The notes under the pieces are model-generated. The model was not told the origin of the DNA. It saw nothing but the letters and a program-made list of their open reading frames with translations, and ran no database searches. DNA of 64,000 bases from Chimonanthus salicifolius (Eukaryota; Streptophyta; Magnoliopsida; Laurales; Calycanthaceae), in assembly GCA_013350335.1 (NCBI GenBank), contig CM023540.1, positions 47,227,222 through 47,291,221 of the forward strand, in the 5' to 3' direction. Position 1 is the first letter of the stretch. Every line of letters begins with the position of its first letter. Made by a program: the position numbers and the translations under genes. This document shows, piece by piece, positions 1-11,600 of the stretch.

Positions 1-1683
1 GGAATGGATGGTAAACCATTAAATCATTTGCAGTTTGTGGTGTATTCCGATCACAGAATATAGTTGTTGAAAAACATGTGATGTGATTCTCACATGATTT
101 AAAGGAATAACTGCTATTGGGTGGACTTGTGGTCTTGTAGACGTGTTTTTATCAGATGATTTTTTCAAGTCATGAGCTGATAAATTCATGCTTTATTGAA
201 GAGAAAAGGTAAAAGCTTGACAAGTAGTGAGTTAATGACCACAGTGAGGTATTAGAAACATTTATCAATGTGATAGACCAGAGTCAAGTATGCAGTCAAC
301 CATACTAAGGTCAATTATATGATTTTGGGATCAGATGGTGCATGTTCAAGATACTGTAAGAAATCCATGTGTTCGAATGCATGCAGAACTCTTGTTGCAC
401 GGCTGTTGTATGGACTCTGTTCAACACTTCCCATGATAATTCTGGAAATTTTTTTAGATATTATGACAGTAAAACATATGGTCTTTAATATATTTACAGT
501 TACCATTTCAGAAAAAAAAGAGTAAAAAATATGGTAGCATTAGAAATTTTTAGAGATGGTAGTACCAGCCTACCAGAAATGGTGGCCTAAGAAATAAAAT
601 TGAGATTGAAATCAGTTACAAGACTACAGTGTGTCAGGAATTGGTCCATTTACGTCGCAAATTTGGTGTAACTGATCACCTTGCCAGGAATTCTGATGGC
701 TAACAAGAATTAGGGTACATTGACAGCAGATGTATCTAGTTTCAGAACATGGTTGTCATTGCGTAATCCATGAATGGACAGGAGGCACTCTTGTAAATAT
801 CTCCAAGCAAGGAAAAGAAGCTGTGAGCTTTGCTAAATCCTGGAGTTGATAGGAAGCAACTTTGCACTCTTTTTTAATTATGTATTTTAAAGAATAGAGG
901 TTGAGAAGTTTTCCGTCAGTTGGATATTGAGAAAATGGTGAAGTCATTACATGGTGCTGTGTGTTAGGTCAAAGCTGTCTTTGGATGGGGGAGACTTCTC
1001 GTGGAGAATTCCAACTTCTCTTGTTTGGATGCATTCTCCCAGAGAAAGAGCGCCCCCCACCCCACCCCACCCCACAAACAGTAGATCTTTCCCTCCTCTA
1101 GGAGAAGATGGTGTTCTCTTAAACTCCTAGAGAAGAGAAGATGGGCAGAAGTCCTCCTACCCCTAGAGAACCTCCTGCTTTATGTTCTCCTCTTCCAAAC
1201 TCAGCCTTTGAGTTTGGGAGGACATATTCCTGATGCTTTAGCAAACTCTTAGTAGATATAGGAGTATTTTTATCATATATTGAAACTAGTAAACTGAGAT
1301 ATGCTTATGGTAGTTAAATCTTTACTTTTGGATGGAATCCTTTTATATCTCCATTCTACAGCAAATTTTTTATTACTTTCTAGTTGGAGTTATCTTTCTA
1401 ATACAAATCTACGTTACTTGTAAGATTTGTATAAAAAAAAAACTATTCATTGTCTTAATGCAATGGATAGCCATAGCATGCTATAATGGTCTTAATGTCA
1501 TCCTAATGCACACTGCATATTTCTAAATTGTGTCAAAGCAGTAATTGAGAACTATTTGGATGCAATTAAATGAATCATCTTAATCCAGGAACCTGGTAGG
1601 AGCCAGCACCACACATGGACTGATGCCAAGACCCTTCTTATTGAAGGCCTAATTTTGTGTTTCAAAACATTGCCTGAATAACA

Positions 1684-1915
1684 TGAAATTGAAAGGATTC
1701 GGTATATTATTGCTACATTTGATTTTAAAGTTGCTTGGGCTCCTCGGTCAACTAACTCGGCTGTAGATGTGATGTCCCGTCAAGGGTCATCCTTAGAGTC
1801 AGAAGTTGTAAATAAATTCTTTTAATTTTGTTTCGGTGGGCTTCTTTTGCCCTACCTTTGCGTTCTTGTAATTTTTTTTCGAATTAATGAAGTTCTCTTT
1901 CCAAAAAAAAAAACA
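1684..1915 (+). mobile_element. 5'-truncated LINE 3' end (RNase H tail), first of two in tandem
   Basis: The conceptual translation contains RYIIATFDFKVAWAPRSTNS followed by a short 3' UTR and an A-run at about 1903-1913. It resembles the end of the RNase H domain of the large LINE at 10048-15435, which reads [12 protein letters not shown] on the minus strand, so the two are probably related. The octamer TGAAATTG lies at 1684-1691 and again just after the A-run at 1916-1923, consistent with a short target-site duplication. Only about the last 220 bp of the element remain. Confidence 0.7.
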
Positions 1916-2187
1916 TGAAATTGATAAGATTCGTCAGTCCATTGAGTCTTATGGTTTTTCAGTCTGTTGGGTTCCTTGATCCGCAAATTCAAAGGCAGAT
2001 GCGTTGGCTCGTAGGGTGTGACCTTGTCTTTGGAAATTGCAACTCATTTTTAGTAATGGTGGGGGGGCTTTTGGTTTTTTGACTGTTTATTGGTATTAGG
2101 CTCTCTATGCCTACTTTTGATTCCGTATGTATATGTTTTCCTCTTTTTGATTAATGGAGTTACTTCTCAAAAAAAAAAAAAAAAACC
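1916..2187 (+). mobile_element. second 5'-truncated LINE 3' end from another LINE family
   Basis: Starts with an RNase H tail (IRQSIESYGFSVCWVP, then NSKADALARRV), continues through a short 3' UTR containing a G7 run and ends in an A-run at about 2169-2185. TGAAATTG occurs at both edges (1916-1923 and 2188-2195). The sequence differs from the preceding tail, so this is an independent insertion next to it and not a duplication of it. Confidence 0.65.
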
Positions 2188-2685
2188 TGAAATTGGTCAC
2201 ATTTGACGGATCAGTCCCAATAACAAATCTCATGAGCCCAAGTTTGTGCAGTTTTGACTATTCTACTAAACCAGTTGTCTTGCATTTCTATGCTATAAAA
2301 TGTCTGAAGCCTTTAACATTAAAAGGGATCAGATGCTTCACTTGCTGCCTGTATCACGGAGACAAGTAGGCTTTTTTAGTCTTTTGATTGAGATTTCTTT
2401 CATTTAATTTACCAGAAACTCTTTCACTCAGGAGGACTTCATTATGAATTATATGCCTTTATTTTTTAGTTCTTTTCCATTTCTATTAGATACTGAGTAA
2501 CTGGTGAAATTAAATGCATTAATGGAAATATGTAATTCCTATTCCTTGCTCTTTTTTTCTTTCTTTTATCAATATCATATATCTTTTATTTTAACATTAT
2601 TCTTTATCTTTTATGCACTTGTTCCTAGGTAAGTTTCAATACTGGCCATTTTTGAAATGTTAGGCAATAATTTTTTTTGTTTTAG

Positions 2686-5600
2686 TGCTTGTTTGCCACA
2701 GAGACCTTCAGCATAGGTTTGAACATGCCTGCAAAAACTGTGGTGTTTACAAGTGCTCGTAAGTTTGATGGGGATAAGTTCAGATGGTTATCTAGTGGTG
2801 AGTATATACAAATGAGTGGCCGTGCTGGTCGTCGAGGTATTGACGAACGTGGGATATGCATCCTCATGGTAGATGAGAAGCTGGAACCATCTACAGCCAA
2901 AATGATGCTAAAAGGACGTGCTGATTGTCTGAACAGGTATTGATTTCATTTGCTGCTAGAGATGTGCTTACTGGCTTTCTACATTTATATCCTGGTGTCT
3001 TTTGAATCATGAGAAATGGGATGTTCCTGAGCATAGTCAGGCAGGATTATAGCATCCAATGTCAAGCAATGTATTATGCTATTGGGTTGGCATTCTGCAA
3101 TTGGTGCCCATTATTTGGTGTTTGGCACTCTTGATCTAAATGGGTAAACTTTGGATGGGATAAGAAAACTCCCAGGTTGAGAACCCTAATATTTGAGTCA
3201 TGGTCTACTTTCACTAATTATAGACTTTTCCTTCTCGTCTTAATTTTTTTTGCTAAGATATTTGCAGGTCACTAATATCCATGGGTGACATAACCCAAAT
3301 GGGCCTACCTTGTGAATTGGATCCCCACTCAATTTGAACCCATTCTTAGTTTATCTCACCATTGGATTTAAATCCATGCAAAACTGCCCCTATTTTTATT
3401 GTTAATTTTTGGACCTTTGAAACCCAAGAGGGGGTTGGTCTGACGGTCAAGAAGCTCCCCTCATGAAGGGAGGTCTTGAGTTCGATTCAAGCTCAACACC
3501 CCTCTAGGCCACTCTCCGCAGTTGCTTACCCGGTGTATGTGGGATTGGGAGGCTTGCACATGCCCCAAGGACACCTTGGTCATCAAAAAAGAAAAAAAGA
3601 AAAAATTGGACCTTTGAAAATCATGGCTTTTACTTTAATGGACCTGATTTTTTATGAAAACACCCCTTGGACCCAATCCTGAAAATATCATTTGAATGGA
3701 CTCAACCACATCCTCTGTGTGTGTAGGGGAATACCTAGGTTCACCCAAGGGGGACATTGCTCATCTGGGACCCATTTGAACCCCTTACCCCCCTCACACC
3801 CTGCCCTACCCCTGAATTGGTTTTCTACCCAATTTAAACCCATAGTAATTTGATCTCATCATTGGATTGAAATCTATGCAAATTTCCCTCCATTTTTACA
3901 GTTGATTTTTGGACCTAAGAAAGTCTTAGCTTTTGGAAATTCAATGGACCTGTTTTTTTTATGAAAACATCATCTAAAAAGTACCTTTAGAATGAAACTG
4001 GCCCCATCCCTTGGACCCCACCTAGGTGGGCCCCATAGGTCCACCTGTGCAATGTCGCGTAGGTGAACCCCACTATATAGGGGGAAACTACAAAATGCTT
4101 GGGCATTCTTGGCACTTGGGTACAAGGATCTCTAGTGGCACCCACTTTATGTTGAATCCAGTCGGTTAAGAACTTGGATCCATTTTTGGCACTTGGGTAC
4201 AAGGACCTCAGGTGGCACCCACTTTATGTTGAATCTAGTCAATTAAAAACTTGGAGCCAACTTTTTATAATGCCCATTTGATACATCCTCATCATTGGAT
4301 TAGTCATGATCAATCAAAATATTTATCTAATGGCTCCTTTTTTATCTTAAAAAAGCAATAGCCAACATGATTCATTGGGTCCCATTTTTGACAAATATGA
4401 TAGCCCCCATGATAATTTATCCATCCATGTAATTTCTATGTATTGGTGGGGGGGTTGCAGGGGTGTGTGGATTCATGTCGGTCCAAATGGGATGGAAGTT
4501 GGACAATATTAACTGATTAGCCAGGGGATTCATGCGGTTTTCAATTCACCAAAAGTGTAGGCCCCACAAAAAATCACCTATATATATGATCCAGTCACAT
4601 CTAGGAACCTTCCAAGTTGTTCTTGAGCTTGCTTGAAAATTAGTCAGAGCAAATCCTGGCTTAAGCTTGACATAATAATGCATATCAAACATTAGCATGA
4701 CTGTAGGTTGTGCGAACAATATTAATATGTAATTATGTCTACAGCATAATACATACTTCTTTTTATTGTTACATTAACACATACTTGATATTTTTAGACA
4801 CACATATATTGTGTATATATATAAAGATATATGGACACATGTTGACCAGCATCTTGTGCATACTTTGAGGCAGAACATCCACCCTTAAACATGGCCCTAT
4901 GAAGATACGTTCAACTAGATCTTGGACTGGATTAGTCATCTGCAATATACAGTGACTTAGGTAGGATGAGTGGGTGAAGGGTGTTGGGGGTGTTTTTTTT
5001 ATCAAGTGTTTTCTTTGTCCTCGTATTAATAAAATTGTTGTCATTAAAAAAAAGAAAACCAAAACAATTGGGAGGGTGTCTTAGGGCAGGGGGTTTGGAC
5101 TGATCATATATGAGGCCACCTAGGATCAATTAAAAAATGCTGACACCTACACACACACAAACAAAGGGAACTAGTATTGCAAGGTGGCTGGGCTTGGTCT
5201 CATTTTCAAGCTTGTGGATGGCACATTGAGATTGATTGGCCCACTTTGGGCTCAAGCCAAGCATCTAATTCAAAAAAAAGAAAAGAAAAAAAGACCCATT
5301 GATATTCAACCTATGTTGCAGACACTTCAATCTAGGCAACGTGTTTGTGTTGGACACCTATGTATTCGTCTTGGACACTTCATTTTTATATGTAAAATCT
5401 GTGTCCTTGACATGTCATGGCGTGTCATTGCCATATCCATGTTGTGTCCGGGCATCATAGGATTCAATTGATCGGTCTGGCCCAACTTGCAGAAACATTC
5501 AAATATATGAATTCTTCAACTAAATCGTCTTACATTCAAAAGTTCTATTTAGCATTTTAGCCTATCCCTTTTACTAGGTCCTCCAGATGGTCTTTCAACA

Positions 5601-8600
5601 ATTTTATTATTATTATCCCAATGCGCCAATGGTTCTCCATGTCCATGGTGATTGTTGGACAAGATAATGGTGATAAGAAGAAAGCAACAATGGGTGAATC
5701 ATATTTTGCGTTCAACAAATGAAAGGGAAAGGAAGAATTAGATTAAATGAGATAGGTTTTGAGGTGTTGAATTGCTTTCATTTAGATGTTTTAGGAGACA
5801 TGTGAATGAGGATTTGATAGAGGACCCAAGTGCCTATTTTGAAGTTGGGCTGTATTCTTTTTCAGTATATCAAATTTATCAACAAAATTTCATCTTTACA
5901 AAAAAATATTATTCTTACTTTTTAAAATCTTCCATCAATGTAAGAATTCTTGGTGGTTTTGAATGAGTACGTCTACAGAGTTGTTAAAAAGGTAAACAAC
6001 ACTCCTATGGACGAGGAATCCATAGTCTCAGTAAAAACAACTATTACAATGGGAAAAGAGCTACTATCAATGACCCATGTTTGGGCCAAACCCCCATTGG
6101 CCACTGGAGGTAAATCAAATAAATGGGCCTAGTCTGGTGGACCCAATAAAAGAAATGAGCCTTGAAAGGCTGTTTATCTATTTACCTGAGGAAAGCTATT
6201 CTATGGAAAAAATTATCTTTGGATTTAGTTCACATGTCATCTAACAGGTGCTATGAAATGTGTTGGGCTGTGAAGACCTCATATTTTTATTGTTTGCATC
6301 AAAATCTTTGTTTTAATTGAAAATGAACGTAGTGTTGTCTTGGTGAGAGGAAAATCTCTCTTTTCCTCATTCTTAAAATTTCCCATCTCCCCCCATGGGA
6401 AATAGATTCCTTGGAAGAAGAGGGAAAGGTCTCATTTTTTGTATCCTTAATCCATGGAAGAAGAAATTTCCATGCTTTTCATTCTCTATCAGCTGGGAAA
6501 TGATAAATAACCCATCAAGTTATCACTCGTGGCCAGTTCGTTTATCCATGGGATTAGTCTCACCTCCAACGTGGTATAGTGATATCCATGATATTCAAAA
6601 TAAATAAATAAATATCACTGAGCTTGTCTGAAAATGGAAACTGGTTGGGTCAGGCCAACATGTTAAGTGTCCTAATAATGACTGCATTTACTGAATTCAC
6701 CATCTGTAAGAACTGTAGAACTCCATGTGAAATGGGTTGGGGAAATCATCCAAAAAGAATAAAAAAGAAGTGATGTGTGGAATGTCAAAGTGAGACATCT
6801 GAACATTGACACAACTCGTGTGGGCAAGACTTAAATGAGATCTATGATATCATGACTTTGTGATTTTGCTTTAGTTGGCCTAATTTTTTTCAAATGTCAA
6901 TGCTTATTAAGGAGTACTTCATGGAGTCTATAATTGGAATTTGTGCCCAACTTTGAAAAAATTAACCAATATGTTAGAAACATATTTAAAGAAGTCCATT
7001 CACACCCGCATTGGGTAACTCAACTAGTTACTTTCCGTCTCATGAAGCGAGAGGTAGCCAGTTCGAGTCCCAGCGGCATAAATTGGATGCGTCCTATGTG
7101 GGTGTGGGGCGTTCCCCCGAGGGGTTTATGGGGGCCCTTGCCTCGTGGTTCCTTTCGGTTTATCAAAAAATAAAATAAAAGAAGAAGTCCATTCACCTTG
7201 TGTCTTGTACTGTTCGTGAATTTTGTCTATGGGGTAGGGGGTGGCAGGTCAAGTGGTTTGGACCCTTTATGACCTTGGTCCAGCCCATTAAGATTGTCAG
7301 GCCGTTAAGTGTGGTGCAATACATATTCCACGGGCCATTTGACTCACCCTTTTCTGAAATTATTGTGATTGAGCCTAGGTCAATCTAGGGCCAGACCCCT
7401 TGACAACCCTTGAAGCGGGTAATATCTCTTCAACCTTGTGTCAGAACTCCAATAAGGTGGGTTAGCCCATTTCATTTGAGTGAGCCACTAATTTCAAATT
7501 AAAGGGTCTGAACAGAGATGTTCATTTGAAAATAGCATGGTCGGGCTTTCATAGTAAGGCCCGGGCCTTAAGTTTGGGCCTGGGCTGGGCTTGGACCATA
7601 ACGTTTTTCTGGTTCCGTAATTGTAGTGTTTTTGGAGTCTGTAATTAATATGTTAAGTCATCTGGGTCATTAAACTATGAGACTCACTACTGGTCCCTAC
7701 TTTTTTCATTTTCTTGGTCATTACCTTACACAATCTTTACCTTTTCTAATTTTTCCTACAATAGTGTCATCTTACCTGCTGCTAATTTTGACATTTGTGG
7801 TTAATCTAATCAATTGATGCATTTAGTGATCTCTTGTGAATTGTCTGATATAGGGTGCAACTTGGACAGGTCCAACATGAGTTTGCACGAAAATTTTCAA
7901 GAAAATTGGGCTCAGGTTAACCCAAGCTCCCAGATTTTCTGGCCCAAATAAATAAGCGCAAGTATTAATTGGACCAGGGCTCTAGGAGGGACCAGGCCTA
8001 GTGTTAAGCAATGGCCAAGTTTGGCATGAAAGCCCAATTTTTTGTACAATATTAGCTATTGTCTCTAATTTTTTGTATAAATACATGATTTATGCGATAT
8101 GTAAGCTATGATTCTATTATGTTTGATAATATAGTCTAAGCCCAACTTTGGTCCAAGAAAAGTCAAGCCCAGGTAAGCCAAATATACAAATTGAGCTTAA
8201 AGTTGTGCAAGGCCTTACTAATACATATCGGGCCATGCTTGGTCTTGACCAAGTTGGGTCCTTTATTACTAATATGGCCCTGGTGCTGACCTGCACATAG
8301 TATGTTTGGACCAGCCCTAGTTTTAGTCCTAGTTTTGAGGCATTTGGGAGTGTTCCTTATGGAAACTTTGGACATGGCATTTCTGTTCATTTGGCTGATT
8401 TGCTTAATGTATTTTATATTTCTGTTTTATGGGTGCATCTTATAGACCAAATAATCTAATCATCTGCTTCCCTTCTACAGTATCTTATACAATTTTGAAT
8501 CGTTATCTGTACTGTTTAGGAGCTAATAAGAGGTCCTCTTGATTTTTTTATTCTTTTGAGAAAGGAGTACTTTGTATCCCTCTCTCTCTCTCTCTCTTTC

Positions 8601-11600
8601 CTTTTATGTGTTCGACCCTTTTCTTTTGATACGGAATTTATGCTTCAATTAATGACTTTCTGGATCTGATTTCTTTGTCCTTCAGTGCTTTCCACCTGAG
8701 CTACAATATGCTCTTAAATCAAATGAGATGTGAAGATGGTGATCCAGAAAAGCTTCTTAGGCATTCATTCTATCAGTTTCAATCTGACCGTGCCTTGCCT
8801 GACCTTGAGGTCAGTTGATGAGATTAGATGATTTTACATATAATTGAAGTAATCCTACTTGATGTATTCTAATGCACAAGTTGGTGGAATTCTCTGCAGA
8901 AACAAGCAAAGGCACTGGAAGAAGAGAGGGACTCGATTGTGATTGAAGAAGAGGATAGCTTGAAGGATTACTATACCCTATTACACCGGTACAAAAGTCT
9001 GAAGAAGGATGCCCGTGATATTGTGTTTTCACCAAGGTATTGCTTACCGTTCTTGCAGCCTGGCAGGCTTGTGCGTATCCAATGCACTAGTGATGACAAA
9101 AGCCCATCTTTTTCAACTGAGGATCAGACTACATGGGGAGTGATAATAAATTTTGAGAGGGTCAAAGGTCTTTCTGAAGGTAATATAACTTGATTTTTTT
9201 GCTAGAATATACTTCTGATTGCCGTTGGATGGATTGATAATTCTGAAGTTCTTTTTTCCTCAATACTACTCTTTAAGATAAAGATCGTCAATGGGTGTGT
9301 AGCATGAAGGTCACCATTCTATTGTGCCTGATAAATTCTTGACTGGATGGGGTTACAAAAGTTGGCTGTATTCAGGTACATTTGGGCCAAGAGCTCTACT
9401 ATTGGTTCAGGCTAAGGCTGACTGTTCCCCGGTCTGAACTTCCCGATTGACATCTTTATCCATAATTCATTTCCTGCTTAAGGTTCTTGAGTACTCCTGG
9501 AACTTCTCTTTCAGATGATGCATGTAGAAAGCCAGAGGATGCAAATTACACCGTTGATGTTCTTACTAGATGTGCGGTAGACAAAGATGTGACTGGGAAG
9601 AAATTGATTAAGATTGTTCCTTTGAGAAATACTGCAGAGCCTGTTGTTGTTTCCTTGCCAATTTCTCAGGTGAAAATGCATTTTTTTCTTTTGGGGTAAA
9701 ATACATTTGTTTCTGCCATAATATTTGAATAAAATCATGAATCTTACATAAATCCTTTTTCTGATTTTCAAAATATAAGAGAACTGTTAAAGTTTTTCAA
9801 TAATATGGAAAAATTCGATATTCATATACTGCCCAGTGCCCACTTTCTATCATGTATCCATATCATTGATAAATGACAAATAAAATGTTAGAATCTTATG
9901 AATGAGAACTAGATTGGCATATGTTAATGAGGGTCTCGACTGGTAAGTAATGCAAGGGGACTTCTATATCAACTTGCAGTCATGCAATACAACCCGAATC
10001 TCCAAAAGAAAAGGCAAACTGTGACCCATGTAGCCATGTAGGTTATTATTATTATGTTTTTTGAAAGATAACTTCATTAATAAAAAAAATAGATACAAGA
10101 AAGACAAAGAAATGCGGGCCATAAGGAACCCACCACATGGAAAGAACCAAAAAACCCCTCTCAAAACCTTACAAGAATTTGTTTACAAATTTCATAGTTA
10201 AAGTCAACCCATGACGAGCCATCTCATCAGCAACTGAGTTAGCTGACCGAGGAGCCTAAGCAATCTTGAAATCATAGGCAGCAATGGAATACCGAATTCT
10301 CTCAGTTTTATCTAAAAAGATATACAGGTATAGAGAACCCAATGCCCACCCCATAACTACCTTAGAATCACCTTCAATCATACTCCCATGAACCCCTAAC
10401 TCTTCCAGCTCCAAGATGCCTCTCCATAGAGCAAACAATTCCACCTCAATTACTAAGCCATTAGGAATTGAGCCAGCAAAGGAAATCAAAGTAGTCCCCA
10501 AATCATTACAAATGGACTCTCCATAACCTGCAAGACCAATCTCCTGCATACAATTCTGTCGAAATTGAATATGACAAGCCCACCTATAGAAAGAGACCAA
10601 GAAACTTGAGGCCTAGAATCCAAATGAAGCATGACAGAATCCATTGAAGCCCAATCCTGACACACATCCGAAATAGATACACCTTGGAACTTCATTGACC
10701 CGACTAACCATGAAGGTGCTCTAAGCTTAATAACATCAAGAAGATTCAAAACAAAGCATTCCTTGCCTTGAAAAATCCTCTCATTTCGTTCTAGCCAAAT
10801 GGACCAAACAATACTTGGAACTGTTGCATTCCAAAGACTGCGACGTAACGAGCTACTTGTCACCACCACCACTTCATTGAACAACTCACTCCATGCTCGA
10901 GGAAGACAAAAAAGCAATACCTAACAACTGAAAGAAATGCACCCAAATCTGATGAGAGAATCGACAAGGAAGTGACAAATGATTCACTGACTCAACATCA
11001 TCTAAACACAACGGACAAGCATTGACGATAATTACCTTCCATAAATGTAGATTATCAATGGTCAAAGTTTTCTGCAATCCAACAAGCCATCCAAACACCT
11101 CTACCTTGAAAGGAGAAACCCTGATGCGGAGCACCATATGAGTTTTCATATTTAGCAAGTTTTTATATTTAGATTTGGGATTTTCAGCTTTTCATGATTG
11201 TATTTTTTCTTTCATTTATTTGTTTAGTCTAATAGTTGGCTTTGTTTGGAGAAATTTAGTGATTTTACATGTAATTAGGGATTTCTAATCATTGAGGGTA
11301 GTTTGATATTTGTTTATTTGAGGGTATTTTGGTCTTTTTCATGTTTTTAAGTCATTATATATGTGATGTAACCCCTCCATACGGGATTGACACTTAATGA
11401 TGAATGAAATTGAAGTTTTTTTCCGCTTGTGCGATGAAAAATATTTGGGAGTGATTCCTTTGGCAGCCCTTTTGGCGTGAAGCTTACCGTGAGGCTATCA
11501 TTTTTCCATCTCCAAGTATTATCCATCCTCTTCTATCACTTCTCTTCTCTTCTCTCCTCCCCTTTCTCTTTGTTTCTTTTCTTTTCTTCCAAGAACAAAA

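Larger units (their letters stand above)
1..2685 (+). other. intron of MTR4 upstream of the first visible exon
   Basis: The first recognisable exon starts at 2686 after a T-rich tract ending in TTTTAG, so everything to its left is intron or lies beyond the window edge. I see no coding similarity in 1-1680; short ORFs here match nothing I know. Positions 965-1210 are purine/pyrimidine-rich with C-runs and repeated AGAGAAG motifs. Two LINE tails occupy 1684-2187 and are listed separately. Confidence 0.6.
2937..8685 (+). other. MTR4 intron 1 (5.7 kb), repeat-rich
   Basis: Flanked by AACAG/gtatt and ttcag/TGCTT; the split AG|T serine codon joins the exons. It holds a tandem duplication (about 3270-4020) with a SINE, a 77-bp tandem repeat, a LINE tail and a second SINE, listed separately. 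Between 7500 and 8400 are several imperfect GGGCC- and CCAAG-rich stretches typical of decayed MITEs, whose ends I could not fix. A CT microsatellite is at 8579-8598. Positions 5170-6930 show nothing recognisable. Confidence 0.75.

Noticed and set aside
1..1680. missing upstream MTR4 exons
   Set aside because: No stretch encodes the conserved helicase sequence expected before the CLFATETF region, so the upstream exons lie outside the window.
3430..3495. possible tRNA gene (A and B boxes); similarly 7015-7075, 37490-37555 and 55050-55105
   Set aside because: The boxes are present but no complete cloverleaf. The copies have A-rich tails or target duplications, so they are SINE heads.
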